Positions 25,895 through 34,582 of a stretch of 43,529 nt of DNA are shown piece by piece. Location of the stretch: contig JANQHB010000074.1 of NCBI GenBank assembly GCA_028277225.1, forward strand, positions 1-43,529, given 5' to 3'. Position 1 is the first letter of the stretch; the number at the start of each line of letters is the position of its first letter. The DNA comes from Chlorobium sp. GTDB lineage: Bacteria; Bacteroidota; Chlorobiia; Chlorobiales; Chlorobiaceae. Below the pieces are notes generated by a model. That model did not search any database. It saw only the letters and a list, made by a program, of their open reading frames with translations, and was not told the DNA's origin. The position numbers and the translations under genes were made by a program.

Positions 25895-26201
25895 GTCGTT
25901 TAATCGAAAGAATCCCACGGAGGAGCCCTGTTAACGTTTCATCCGGTTTCCGATAGGACGAAAGGTTCCAGTGAATTACTCATTCGGAAATACCAGCCAC
26001 CCCGGATCGGGCAGGCCCCTGTACGGGCGGGTTTCAAACCCGCCCCTGCGGTTTCTTTATACCATCGACTTTTTTTCTTTTCTTCTGGCTAATGCGGGTG
26101 CAACGAGCTACCCCCTTTATTGTATATTTTATAAATATAATCATATCTTCAATGCCGTAGCATCACCCTTTTGACACTGAAAAACCACACTGTTTTCGCT
26201 C
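25895..26201. other. Gap before ispF with palindromic repeat
   Basis: These 307 bases contain the second GGGCGGGTTT palindrome and then an AT-rich stretch (about 26118-26150, including TATAAT at 26136) that may hold the ispF promoter. No gene is supported. Confidence 0.5.
26025..26045. repeat. GGGCGGGTTT palindromic repeat (copy 2)
   Basis: GGGCGGGTTT and AAACCCGCCC flank a single C. It is flanked by TAC on the left and CTGC on the right, much like copy 1 (TAC, CTAC). This motif is of the REP or palindromic-unit type. Confidence 0.9.
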
Positions 26202-26678
26202 ATGCGCATAGGACTCGGCATTGACACGCACCAGTTCGCTGACAACAGGAAGCTGATTGTCGGCGGCGTTGAAATCGACCATCACAAGGGACTCAAAGGC
26301 CACAGCGACGCAGACGTCCTGCTGCATGCGGTCAGCGACGCACTGCTTGGTGCCGCCGCACTCGGGGACATCGGAAAGCATTTCCCCGACACCAGCGCCG
26401 AATTCAAGGACATCGACAGCATGATTCTCCTGCGACATGTCGGCAAACTCATTGAGGAGGAAGGATACTCGATCGTCAACATCGATTCCATGCTGCTCAT
26501 GGAACGGCCAAAGGTAGCACCCTACATCATGGCAATGCGTAAAAACATCGCCGATTGCCTCGGTATCGATGTCGGAAAGATCGCCGTCAAAGCCACAACA
26601 AACGAAAAACTCGGCTACATCGGCCGGGAAGAAGGCGTCACTGCACATGCGGTATGTCTTATTGAAGAGGCTGGTTAG
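26202..26678 (+). CDS. ispF: 2-C-methyl-D-erythritol 2,4-cyclodiphosphate synthase
   Basis: This 158-residue IspF forms the cyclic diphosphate intermediate of the MEP isoprenoid pathway in the cytoplasm. The metal ligands Asp8, His10 (GIDTH) and His42 (GHSDADVLLHA) are present, as are the family segments GDIGKHFPDT and TTNEKLGYIGREEG. The length is typical. dxs of the same pathway is at 40149 in this window but not in an operon with it. Carotenoid, chlorophyll and quinone side chains would be the main sinks in a phototroph. Confidence 0.97.
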   Translation: MRIGLGIDTHQFADNRKLIVGGVEIDHHKGLKGHSDADVLLHAVSDALLGAAALGDIGKHFPDTSAEFKDIDSMILLRHVGKLIEEEGYSIVNIDSMLLMERPKVAPYIMAMRKNIADCLGIDVGKIAVKATTNEKLGYIGREEGVTAHAVCLIEEAG

Positions 26679-26717
26679 CTTGTCAGCCAGATGGCTGGAT
26701 AGCGAAAAACCAGTCGG

Positions 26718-26826
26718 CAGTTCTCAGTAGGCAGCTGGCAGGATTCCAACTTCGTTTCAGCCCGTGTTTCGGGTTTATGAGACAACTCAAAAACTGGTGA
26801 CTAAACACTGAAGACTGAGAACTGCC
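26718..26826. repeat. Degenerate CAGTTCTCAG / ACTGAGAACTG repeat
   Basis: CAGTTCTCAG near 26718 faces ACACTGAAGACTGAGAACTG near 26804-26823, so the two ends of this gap between ispF and the convergent permease gene are inverted relative to each other. The right part keeps a 7-base period (ACTGAAG, ACTGAGA). Confidence 0.6.
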
Positions 26827-26829
26827 CCT

Positions 26830-28104
26830 CTACCCCCCCACCTGGCCGCGGAGAACGCTGACCGGCACATATCCTGCTGCTCTCCTTGCAGGGCCGTATG
26901 CCGATATCATCGAGATGATCACGCCGAAGCACATCACGATCACATATGCTTCCGGTGTTTCCTGAAGATTGATACGGTCACTTTGCAGAACGCCTGCAGT
27001 ATTGGCTTCAAAACGAATTGAGGCGATCAGCTTGCAGATCAGATGTCCTATGGGCGCACCGAAAATCACCCCGAGCATACCGATAATCAATCCCTCGAGC
27101 ATGAAAACGAGGGTGATACTCTTTTCCTGGATACCCATCGACCTCATGATAGCGATATCCTTGACCTTCTGAAGAACCACGGTCGTCATCACCGATGAAA
27201 CGCCCAGACCCGCAACGATAAAAACAAATCCGACCAGCACGAGTGTGATCGTTCCGTTACGATTGTAAAAATCAATGACGTTCTTGTTGGTTTCATCCCA
27301 GCTTTCTGTTTCATATCCCGTCTGCGCCTCGATCGTTTCAGCAACCTCCCCCGCTCCGGCAACATCTGTGGTTTTCAATCCTATGGCGGTTACGGTATTG
27401 GCGGCGATACCTTCTATCCTCTGTGCAAGGGCAAGGTTGATATAGGCTTCCTGCTTGTCTTTGGCGTTGAAACCTGTACTGAAACGACCGACAATCGTAA
27501 CCGGAAACTCGTCGCCGTTCTGACTGATGAGCATGAGACGGCTGTGATAGGAAGCATCGAGTTCTTCAGCCAGAAGATCCCCGACAAGAATACCGTTGGG
27601 CGTATAGGCAAGCTCCCTGAGGGCATCAGGTTCCCGGAGTTTGGAAGACAGATTTGCAATAGAGGCTTCTTTCGATGGAACGACTCCCCTTGCGACACAT
27701 GAAGTAAAACGCGATTTGTTACGCGCAATCAGGTTACTGATGACATAGGGCGAAACCACATCCACCGCATCGAGCTTGCTGATGTTTCCGGCAACATCAG
27801 GATAATTCTTTATCGTCTCTTTGGACTCATCGGTGATGTTTTTTTCAACAATGCCAAGCAGTGTTCTCCGCATGCCGATCAGATTGTCAGGCACAAGCGG
27901 CTTTACACGCTCGGCACTGACGATAACGTGCGGAACGATATCGATAATCTTGTTCACCACGTTTTTCGACATTCCTCCTGCCACAGCAATCGTGGTGACA
28001 AGCATTGCCGTCCCGATGCCGACACCAAGCGCTGTCAGGATTGTCTGCCGCTTTCTTTCCCGCAAATGGGCATATGCGATGTAGAGGTGATCCTGAAAAG
28101 TCAT
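26830..28104 (-). CDS. ABC transporter permease, FtsX/MacB/LolC family
   Basis: This 424-residue membrane protein has an N-terminal helix (about 22-45, TALGVGIGTAMLVTTIAVAGG), a large extracytoplasmic domain (about 50-280), and three C-terminal helices (TLVLVGFVFIVAGLGVSSVM, MLEGLIIGMLGVIFGAP, and a final one). The reading frame opens further upstream, but those residues are encoded by a GTGACAA repeat, so the ATG at 28104 (MTFQDHLYIAYAHLRERKRQ) is chosen. The family moves lipoproteins, lipids or peptides. No ATPase subunit lies next to it, which is unusual for LolCDE or MacB systems. Confidence 0.85.
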   Translation of the reverse strand: MTFQDHLYIAYAHLRERKRQTILTALGVGIGTAMLVTTIAVAGGMSKNVVNKIIDIVPHVIVSAERVKPLVPDNLIGMRRTLLGIVEKNITDESKETIKNYPDVAGNISKLDAVDVVSPYVISNLIARNKSRFTSCVARGVVPSKEASIANLSSKLREPDALRELAYTPNGILVGDLLAEELDASYHSRLMLISQNGDEFPVTIVGRFSTGFNAKDKQEAYINLALAQRIEGIAANTVTAIGLKTTDVAGAGEVAETIEAQTGYETESWDETNKNVIDFYNRNGTITLVLVGFVFIVAGLGVSSVMTTVVLQKVKDIAIMRSMGIQEKSITLVFMLEGLIIGMLGVIFGAPIGHLICKLIASIRFEANTAGVLQSDRINLQETPEAYVIVMCFGVIISMISAYGPARRAAGYVPVSVLRGQVGG

Positions 28105-28112
28105 TGGACAGT

Positions 28113-28141
28113 GAACAAGTGACAAGTGACAAGTGACAAGT
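28113..28141. repeat. Tandem heptamer array (GACAAGT)n
   Basis: Three exact GACAAGT units (28121-28141) follow a variant GAACAAGT. It stands immediately upstream of the permease start codon. The same unit occurs at 30671-30691 and, inverted, at 30733-30774. Confidence 0.85.
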
Positions 28142-28300
28142 AAGATGAAGATAGTGAGAAAGTCAAAAAAGTAAATCAGGCAGTGTTGATGCAACATTTA
28201 CAACGGAAACATTTTCAGTTGAATAATCATCTTCCATAATCTATCTTGGGTAACTGCATTTCAGCCGTTTTTACATTTAACCAATGAGGAGATTTATACC

Positions 28301-29506
28301 GTGAAAAAAATTGGCATTCTTACAAGTGGCGGAGACTGCGGCGGACTGAACGCCGTTATCAAAGGCGCTGCGTTCATGGCTTTGTCGAAAGGTATCGAAC
28401 TGTACGTTATCCCGAACGGATATGCCGGATTATACAACCTTGTGAACTGCGATAAACTTGTCAAGCTCGATCCCGCGCGTCTCGATCAGTTTTCGGGCAA
28501 CTTCGCGGGTTCGGAAGCCGGTCATTCAAGGGTCAAGATCAAGGCGATCAGTAATCCTGAAAAATACAACCGCATCAAGGACGGCATGAAAAAGTTCGAG
28601 CTTGACGGGCTGGTCATCAGCGGCGGTGATGACAGCGGCAGCGTGATGGTCGACCTCAACAACAACGGGATCCATTGTATCCATGCGCCGAAAACCATGG
28701 ACCTCGACCTGCAGACCTATTCGGTCGGCGGCGACTCGACCATCAACCGCATCGCACAGTTCGTCCAGGACCTGAAAACAACAGGAAAAACACACAACCG
28801 TATTCTTGTCACCGAGGTATTCGGACGATATGCCGGGCACACTGCGTTCAGGAGCGGTGTTGCAGCTGAAGCCGATTGCATTCTCATTCCTGAAATACCT
28901 GCCGACTGGGACGTCGTCTACGAACATATCGTCGGACGCTTTACAAGAAGGATCAGGGAAAGTGACGTTCATTCCGGCACCTACACTATCGTCGTAGCCG
29001 AAGGTCTTAAAAACGCCGATGGCTCCGATATTGTCGATGAATCTGCCGGAGTCGACGCTTTCGGCCACAAAAAACTGGCCGGTGCAGGCAAATATGTCTG
29101 CCAGGAGATCAAGAAAAGACTCAAAGCTGATCCTGACATGCCTGAATTCATGAAAGAAACCGGCATGTTTGTCGAAGGCATCTATGAAATTCCTGAAGTT
29201 CGCGAAATCCATCCGGGACACCTCGTGCGCGCTGGAAATTCCTCTGCTTATGATGTCAATTTCGGTTACGAAGCCGGTGCCGCCGCAATAATACTCCTCC
29301 TGGAAGGAAAAACCGGTGTGACCATTTCGCGTGTCAAAGGACGAAAAGTCGAATACATCGAATCCAGCAAAGCGATCGAACAACGATATGTCGACCTCGA
29401 TCAGGTTGCCCTCTATGAATCGCTCGGCCTCTGTTTCGGAAGAAATGTAGCAACCTACTCGCCGATTCTGAGGGAAGTCGATGGAGTCTACGACAGAATA
29501 TACTGA
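28301..29506 (+). CDS. pfp: 6-phosphofructokinase, PPi-dependent type
   Basis: This 401-residue member of the PFKA superfamily phosphorylates fructose-6-phosphate. It has TSGGDCGGLNAV at the N-terminus, GGDDS with Asp111 in place of the Gly of ATP enzymes, and PKTMDLDL with Lys131 and catalytic Asp134. Asp and Lys at these two places are the classical marks of pyrophosphate use. The reaction is reversible, so it can serve both glycolysis from glycogen and gluconeogenesis from CO2 fixation. A strong terminator follows, so it appears to be a single-gene transcript. Confidence 0.9.
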   Translation: MKKIGILTSGGDCGGLNAVIKGAAFMALSKGIELYVIPNGYAGLYNLVNCDKLVKLDPARLDQFSGNFAGSEAGHSRVKIKAISNPEKYNRIKDGMKKFELDGLVISGGDDSGSVMVDLNNNGIHCIHAPKTMDLDLQTYSVGGDSTINRIAQFVQDLKTTGKTHNRILVTEVFGRYAGHTAFRSGVAAEADCILIPEIPADWDVVYEHIVGRFTRRIRESDVHSGTYTIVVAEGLKNADGSDIVDESAGVDAFGHKKLAGAGKYVCQEIKKRLKADPDMPEFMKETGMFVEGIYEIPEVREIHPGHLVRAGNSSAYDVNFGYEAGAAAIILLLEGKTGVTISRVKGRKVEYIESSKAIEQRYVDLDQVALYESLGLCFGRNVATYSPILREVDGVYDRIY

Positions 29507-29521
29507 CCTCTCATCCAGGCA

Positions 29522-29559
29522 AAAAAGCTGTCCCGATATCTGCTTCGGGACAGCTTTTT
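29522..29559 (+). terminator. Terminator after PPi-PFK
   Basis: A perfect 14-bp stem (AAAAAGCTGTCCCG with CGGGACAGCTTTTT, loop of ten bases) starts 16 bases after the stop codon and ends in five T. Confidence 0.92.
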
Positions 29560-29587
29560 CTACCTTCGTTCATCAGAAAGCAGTGAC

Positions 29588-29612
29588 CACCGGGATATCA
29601 TCCCACCCGGTG
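29588..29612. other. Hairpin upstream of ilvE
   Basis: CACCGGG and CCCGGTG form a perfect 7-bp stem with an 11-base loop, about 135 bases before the ilvE start. It may be part of an RNA leader, but no leader peptide rich in branched-chain codons was seen. Confidence 0.35.
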
Positions 29613-29747
29613 AAATGTGAAGCATCTGTGAAGAATCACTGTATCGCTTATACGACAAATCAGACCTGACGGCTTTAAAAAAAGCCAAAACAATATATCT
29701 TTCAAGTTTAAGTTCTTCATACACCACTACCAATCAATTGCGACGCA

Positions 29748-30659
29748 ATGAACAAGTCCGATAAAATCTGGATGAACGGCGAACTTGTCGACTGGAACGA
29801 TGCCAAGATCCATATCCTTTCGCACGTCATACATTACGGATCATCCACATTTGAAGGTATCCGATGCTATGAGACCGAAAAAGGCCCTGCTGTCCTTTTT
29901 CTTGACGAACATATCAAGCGCCTTTACGATTCATCGAAAATCTACAGGATAGAGATTCCCTACTCACAGCAGGAACTCAAGGATGCTGTTCTCGAAACAA
30001 TCAGAGTGAACGGTCACAAGTCCTGCTACATCAGGCCGCTTGTCTATCGCGGTCAGGGCGCACTTGGCGTCAATCCCCACCTTGCCGCAATCGAGGTAGC
30101 GATCGCTACATGGGAATGGGGGGCATATCTTGGCGATGACGTTCTGGAAAACGGTGTCGATGTCAGGGTCTCTTCCTGGAACCGGCTTGCGCCGAATACC
30201 CTGCCGACCTGGGCGAAGGCAGGCGGCAACTACCTGAACTCGCAGCTCATCAAAATGGAAGCCATTATGGACAACTATGCCGAGGGAATCGGTCTGGATG
30301 TCTATGGTTATGTTTCTGAAGGAAGCGGCGAAAACATATTTCTTGTCCGTGACGGCATCATCTATACTCCTCTTTCCGGTCAGTCGGTTCTTGCAGGATT
30401 CACACGCCAGGCGGTCATCCATATCGCAAAGGAACTCGGCTATGAAGTCCACGAAACCATGATACCAAGGGAATCCCTCTACATTGCCGACGAGGTTTTC
30501 CTTACCGGAACTGCGGCAGAAATAACTCCCGTACGCAGTATCGACAAATATCCCATAGGCAACGAAACAAGAGGCCCTGTAACCGATATCCTTCAATCCC
30601 ATTACCTGAAAATCATCCAGACGGGAGAAGATCCTTACAACTGGCTGACATTTCTATGA
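29748..30659 (+). CDS. ilvE: Branched-chain amino acid aminotransferase
   Basis: This 303-residue fold-type IV pyridoxal-phosphate enzyme carries out the last step of Leu, Ile and Val synthesis. The family pattern is clear: IWMNGELVDWNDAKIHILSH, YGSSTFEGIRCY, RPLVYRG, the catalytic Lys in TWAKAGGNYLNSQL, EGSGENIFLV and EVFLTGTAAEITPV. The length is typical of IlvE rather than D-amino-acid transaminase or aminodeoxychorismate lyase. It appears to be transcribed alone. Confidence 0.95.
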   Translation: MNKSDKIWMNGELVDWNDAKIHILSHVIHYGSSTFEGIRCYETEKGPAVLFLDEHIKRLYDSSKIYRIEIPYSQQELKDAVLETIRVNGHKSCYIRPLVYRGQGALGVNPHLAAIEVAIATWEWGAYLGDDVLENGVDVRVSSWNRLAPNTLPTWAKAGGNYLNSQLIKMEAIMDNYAEGIGLDVYGYVSEGSGENIFLVRDGIIYTPLSGQSVLAGFTRQAVIHIAKELGYEVHETMIPRESLYIADEVFLTGTAAEITPVRSIDKYPIGNETRGPVTDILQSHYLKIIQTGEDPYNWLTFL

Positions 30660-30670
30660 TCTGCAGGATA

Positions 30671-30774
30671 GTGACAAGTGACAAGAAACAAGCACTTAAA
30701 AAAACAAATTACTATCAGCTGCCATTCCGCCCGTCACTTGTCACTCGTCACTGGTTACTCACCACTTGTCACTC
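30671..30774. repeat. Inverted pair of heptamer arrays upstream of holB
   Basis: GTGACAA, GTGACAA and GAAACAA (30671-30691) face six units of the reverse type (GTCACTT, GTCACTC, GTCACTG, GTTACTC, ACCACTT, GTCACTC at 30733-30774). The two could pair as a long imperfect hairpin. The right array ends ten bases before the holB start codon. Confidence 0.85.
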
Positions 30775-30783
30775 CAATTAATC

Positions 30784-31956
30784 ATGGGCTGGAACACAAT
30801 AATCGGTCAATCGCTGCAGAAACGTATCCTGCAGAAAGCTGTTGCAAATGACCGGCTCGCCCATGCCTACCTTTTCAGCGGACCTGAAGGCACCGGCAAG
30901 GAATCGGTCGCCTTTGAACTGGCAAAAGTGCTGAACTGCGAAGACAGGAATACTGCAGAAGAATCCGGCTCCTGCGGCTCCTGCCGGAGCTGCAGGGATA
31001 TCGATGCCTTCATGCATCAGGATATCGAATATGTCTTTCCCGTCGAATCGGTCCTCTTCGATACGGTTGACCCGTCAAAATCCGAAAGTAAGCGCATCAG
31101 CGATGCAAAGGAGAGATATCACGATCTGATCGAGCAGAAAAAACTGAATCCCTATTTCGCTCCGTCAATGGATCGTGCGATGGGAATACTGACCGAACAG
31201 GTCATCACGCTGCAGCAGAAAGCATCATTCATGCCTGCCGGTAAGGGGAAAAAAGTCTTCATTCTTTCGCAACCCGAAAAAATGCTCGCTTCTGCTGCCA
31301 ACAAGCTCCTGAAACTGCTCGAAGAGCCGCCGGCACACGTTCTGTTCATCCTGGTTTCCTCAAGACCCGAAAACGTGCTCCCGACAATCCGCTCCCGATG
31401 CCAGGCGTTGAACTTTTCACGGATAACGCCTTCCGATCTCGACAGGTGGCTATGCGAATCACACCCGGATATCCAGGATCACATAAGACAGTTTATCATC
31501 AATTTCTCACGAGGCAACCTGCGGATAGCAGCTGATCTTGTTGGCAGCATGGCTGATGGAGACACATCAGCATTCGAGGGGCTTGATATCAGAGACAAAG
31601 CAATCGAATTGCTCAGGAAAATTCTCTCTCCGGGCAAACTTGCCGAAGCAGTTACCATGATGGAAAACTTGTCGAAAAACCACGGCAAACAGGAACTCAT
31701 CACACTACTTGGCTCGCTGCTGCTTTTTTTTCAGGACATCCGGCATACGACAATCGATCCTGACTGGCAGTCACTGAACAATCCCGACCTGTCAGAGACC
31801 GTCAACCGTTTTGCACAGAACTTTCCCGATCCCGACTTTTTCTCGCTCTCGACAGCAACTGAAGAGGCAATCCGCGCTATCCAGCGCAATGTCAATCCGA
31901 TGCTGACCCTTTCTGAATATGCGATCCGCCTCAAAAGACTCTTAAGCAGATCCTGA
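30784..31956 (+). CDS. holB: DNA polymerase III delta-prime subunit
   Basis: This 390-residue AAA+ clamp-loader subunit starts at the ATG giving MGWNTIIGQ; an upstream TTG lies in repeat sequence. The P-loop is GPEGTGKES (Lys39). A zinc-binding Cys set follows (Cys52, Cys64, Cys67, Cys70), and LLKLLEEPPAHVLFILVSSRPENVLPTIRSRCQ is in outline the delta-prime/gamma signature with the SRC motif. It helps load the sliding clamp during replication. Its last five codons overlap the end of the convergent cutA gene. Confidence 0.93.
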   Translation: MGWNTIIGQSLQKRILQKAVANDRLAHAYLFSGPEGTGKESVAFELAKVLNCEDRNTAEESGSCGSCRSCRDIDAFMHQDIEYVFPVESVLFDTVDPSKSESKRISDAKERYHDLIEQKKLNPYFAPSMDRAMGILTEQVITLQQKASFMPAGKGKKVFILSQPEKMLASAANKLLKLLEEPPAHVLFILVSSRPENVLPTIRSRCQALNFSRITPSDLDRWLCESHPDIQDHIRQFIINFSRGNLRIAADLVGSMADGDTSAFEGLDIRDKAIELLRKILSPGKLAEAVTMMENLSKNHGKQELITLLGSLLLFFQDIRHTTIDPDWQSLNNPDLSETVNRFAQNFPDPDFFSLSTATEEAIRAIQRNVNPMLTLSEYAIRLKRLLSRS

Positions 31957-32277
31957 TCCTTTTGCTGCCGCCCCGATCCAGTCCAGGTATGCGGGAAGCC
32001 CCCCGATAACCGGAACCTTGATGATCTCGGGCAGATCATAGGGATGATGGTGTTTGATGTAATCCTCGATCCGTCCATAGTTCCTGTCGAGCGTCTTGAT
32101 CGACATGGCCGTCTCTTCGTCCCGGCAAATATCACCTTTCCAGACGTAGCAGCTCCTGATCTCCTGCATGTGAATACAGGCGGCAAGACGCTCCTCAAGC
32201 AGCCCTTCGGCAAGCCTGGAGGCAACGCTCCGGTCAGGTGCCGTCGTCATGACAATGCAGTATACTTGTGTTTCCAT
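31942..32277 (-). CDS. cutA: CutA1 divalent cation tolerance protein
   Basis: This 111-residue trimeric CutA1-type protein shows ARLAEGLLEERLAACIHM-like, YVWKGDI, DEETAMSIKT and HPYDLPEIIKVPV segments, all characteristic. CutA was named for copper tolerance, but its molecular function is unsettled. Its 3' end overlaps holB by 15 bases in convergent orientation. Confidence 0.95.
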   Translation of the reverse strand: METQVYCIVMTTAPDRSVASRLAEGLLEERLAACIHMQEIRSCYVWKGDICRDEETAMSIKTLDRNYGRIEDYIKHHHPYDLPEIIKVPVIGGLPAYLDWIGAAAKGSGSA

Positions 32278-32348
32278 CCGAATATCTTTTAACGGTTCCC
32301 GATGCCCGAACAGCTCTCAGAACAGGAAAAGTACATTTGTCTCTTATT

Positions 32349-32393
32349 CCTGAATTGAGCGATTGCCGAACATGCCGGGACGCTCAGTTCAGG
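32349..32393. repeat. CCTGAATTGAGCG inverted-repeat element, full copy
   Basis: CCTGAATTGAGCG (32349-32361) pairs with CGCTCAGTTCAGG (32381-32393), 13 bp with one G-T wobble, around a 19-base loop. It abuts the stop codon of the esterase gene, so it would form the 3' end of that transcript. No T-run follows. This is the best-formed copy of the family. Confidence 0.8.
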
Positions 32394-33296
32394 TTATTGA
32401 AAGTCCGATACAGCCTTCATCATGGTCATGAAAAGAGGATTCGACTTTTCAAGCGTTTTGCCGTTTTTGACAATCGGTTCTTTCAACACAACGCTTGCAT
32501 GGCCTACACCATGTCGTTCAGGTATCCGGAAAAACCTGAACCGATCGGGGACGGATACATCCTGCAGTTCTTCAATACCGGAAATCCTGGCTGTTGTATC
32601 GCATTCCGAATGCGCGGCAAACACTTTTTTGGGAAATGGATCTGCTTTACTGTATCCGCTTATGATCGAGTCGGTCTCCTTGATCAGTCTTGCCAGTTCT
32701 GCCGCCCCATCCAGATCGATATGACTGTACCGGTATGGATTATCGCCGACCAGCGGTTTGTTTTTATCGAACAGATCGACCAGAAAGGTACGCAGCAGAA
32801 TCTCTTTCAGATCCCCGAGCAGCCCGAAACGCCCTCCGGCAAGATCGAGCGCCGCAGAAAAAAGATACAGCGAACCATGAACCTTCGGATTCACTGTCGC
32901 CATATAAAAGCTTAGCGTTCCACCTGTTGACAATCCGCCTACCGATACTTCCCGGGCTTTCGATGCCGCTTGCTGTATTGCAAAAGCGACATTGGCCTTC
33001 CACTCCTCGAGTTCAACACCTTCCATTCCTTTCGGCTCTTTGAGACCATGACCGTGAAGCAAAGGAATGTAAACATCATAGCCGAGCGTCCTGAAGAAAT
33101 AATCCCCGATCGCCGTCATAAAGAAAGGAGAGTCCGAAAGGCCATGGACGAACACAATTGCCTTTGCCGACGCTTCCGGATGCTCCATGATCCTCGGGTG
33201 ACAACCGTCACGAATCGTGTCCGGAGCGAAATAGCTGAAACGATCATAATAATCACACCACTCATTTTCCGGCTTTTTTGGGCTATATCCGTTCAT
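32394..33296 (-). CDS. Alpha/beta hydrolase (carboxylesterase-like)
   Basis: This 300-residue alpha/beta hydrolase has the oxyanion-loop segment VFVHGLSDSP, the nucleophile elbow GLSTGG with the catalytic Ser, and a C-terminal HGVGH with the likely catalytic His. It resembles monoacylglycerol lipase/carboxylesterase families. The ATG at 33296 (MNGYSPKKP) is chosen. The frame continues to a TTG eleven codons upstream, and a GAGAGG lies between the two, so the exact start is uncertain. No signal peptide is seen. Confidence 0.82.
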   Translation of the reverse strand: MNGYSPKKPENEWCDYYDRFSYFAPDTIRDGCHPRIMEHPEASAKAIVFVHGLSDSPFFMTAIGDYFFRTLGYDVYIPLLHGHGLKEPKGMEGVELEEWKANVAFAIQQAASKAREVSVGGLSTGGTLSFYMATVNPKVHGSLYLFSAALDLAGGRFGLLGDLKEILLRTFLVDLFDKNKPLVGDNPYRYSHIDLDGAAELARLIKETDSIISGYSKADPFPKKVFAAHSECDTTARISGIEELQDVSVPDRFRFFRIPERHGVGHASVVLKEPIVKNGKTLEKSNPLFMTMMKAVSDFQ

Positions 33297-33580
33297 ATAT
33301 GCAAATGTTGACACCTCTCTTTTTCGCAAAATGCATCCATTGCCTGTCCAATCCGATTGTTCTGGAGTTACGGTATGTTCGTGTGTTTTTTATGATGATA
33401 CTTGTCTGCTCTTAAAAAAGTACTAAAACCGGGAGAGTTTCAGAGAAACAAGGGATCAAAAAAACATGGCTTCATTCAACGGATCGGTAAAAAATATATC
33501 ATGGAACGGCTGGTCCTGATTTTTTTTGCTTTAATTACACTATACCTGCCCCTCAAACCCAACGTACCTCAGGAGGACAT

Positions 33581-34582
33581 ATGGAAATGAATATCTCCTC
33601 GATCAGGCCGGTTCTCGGTTCCGCCTGCTCAAGACTGATGAAGTACAGAAATGTTGTCGCTACAGGATTGGGCTATAAAGTCACCGCCGGGAAGAAAACC
33701 GGCCAATTGAGCATCGTTTGCTCCGTGGAAAAAAAAGAACCCGCATCGAAACTCTCCGTTTTCGACCTGCTGCCGGGCTCTGTTGACGGGATACCGACCG
33801 ATATCGTGCCAACGGGACGCATTCGCGCACTCCAGGCGCCTTTTGACAAGATCAGGCCAGCGCCGGGAGGCTCCAGCATCGGTCATTATGCGATAACCGC
33901 CGGAACGCTTGGCTGCCTGGTCAGGAGAAACGGAGAGGTCTATATCCTGTCGAACAACCATGTGCTGGCAAACAGTAACGATGCATCGGCCGGCGACCCT
34001 GTTTTGCAGCCAGGACCCTATGACGGCGGTAAAAATCCCGATGACCTCATCGCAGAACTGACGGCATTCGTTCCGATACACTTCAACGATGCCGATAGTG
34101 ATTGCCCTGTGGCCACGGCAATTGCCGGTACCTGCAACGCAATGGCCGCGCTGTCAGGCAGTGGCAGCAGGCTTAAAGCCATACGCACCATGACCGGGGA
34201 CAACCTTGTCGATGCCGCTATCGCTCGTCCGCTGAAACCGGAAGACGTCTCGGACCAGATCCTTTCCATAGGTACTATCGCGGATGTTGCCGAAGCATCG
34301 CTCGGCATGTCAATCCAGAAAAGCGGCAGAACGACTGGCTATACAACCGGAGAAATCCAGCAGATCGATGTTACCGTCGACGTTCAGTATGGCGGCGGGA
34401 AGGTTGCAAGGTTCAGGGACCAGCTGCTTGCGGGAGCCATGAGCCAGGGTGGAGATAGCGGCTCGGCTGTGCTTGATGATGAAAAAAAGCTGGTCGGCCT
34501 GCTGTTTGCCGGCAGCGACACGACAACTGTCGTCAACCGGATTCAAAACGTCTTCTCCACCCTGAATCTGACATTGTCCTAA
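33581..34582 (+). CDS. Trypsin-like serine protease-fold protein
   Basis: This 333-residue protein has a chymotrypsin-like core with a His in ILSNNHVLAN (about residue 128) and a Ser in QGGDSGSAVLD (about residue 293). The catalytic Asp is probably in the DAAIARP segment (about 210). Ahead of it (about residues 23-85) is a small domain with VVATGLGYKV, LSIVCSVEKK and PTDIVPTGRIRA. No signal peptide is visible. AGGAGG stands four bases before the ATG, the strongest ribosome site in the region. The next gene encodes a lipoprotein that resembles only the N-terminal domain, so the two probably work together. Confidence 0.8.
   Translation: MEMNISSIRPVLGSACSRLMKYRNVVATGLGYKVTAGKKTGQLSIVCSVEKKEPASKLSVFDLLPGSVDGIPTDIVPTGRIRALQAPFDKIRPAPGGSSIGHYAITAGTLGCLVRRNGEVYILSNNHVLANSNDASAGDPVLQPGPYDGGKNPDDLIAELTAFVPIHFNDADSDCPVATAIAGTCNAMAALSGSGSRLKAIRTMTGDNLVDAAIARPLKPEDVSDQILSIGTIADVAEASLGMSIQKSGRTTGYTTGEIQQIDVTVDVQYGGGKVARFRDQLLAGAMSQGGDSGSAVLDDEKKLVGLLFAGSDTTTVVNRIQNVFSTLNLTLS

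Noticed and set aside
25971..26174. A 67-codon open frame upstream of ispF
   Set aside because: It spans the GGGCGGG palindrome and AT-rich promoter-like sequence; the translation looks random.
28526..29383. A 285-codon frame antisense to the PPi-PFK gene
   Set aside because: It mirrors a highly conserved gene on the other strand; codon-position bias explains the open frame.
29481..29669. A 62-codon frame across the PFK terminator
   Set aside because: It overlaps the PFK end and a strong terminator hairpin; it is a chance frame.
33501..33590. A 29-residue hydrophobic peptide frame before the protease gene
   Set aside because: Its stop codon overlaps the start of the protease gene, so it could be a leader peptide, but it has no ribosome site or recognisable pattern.
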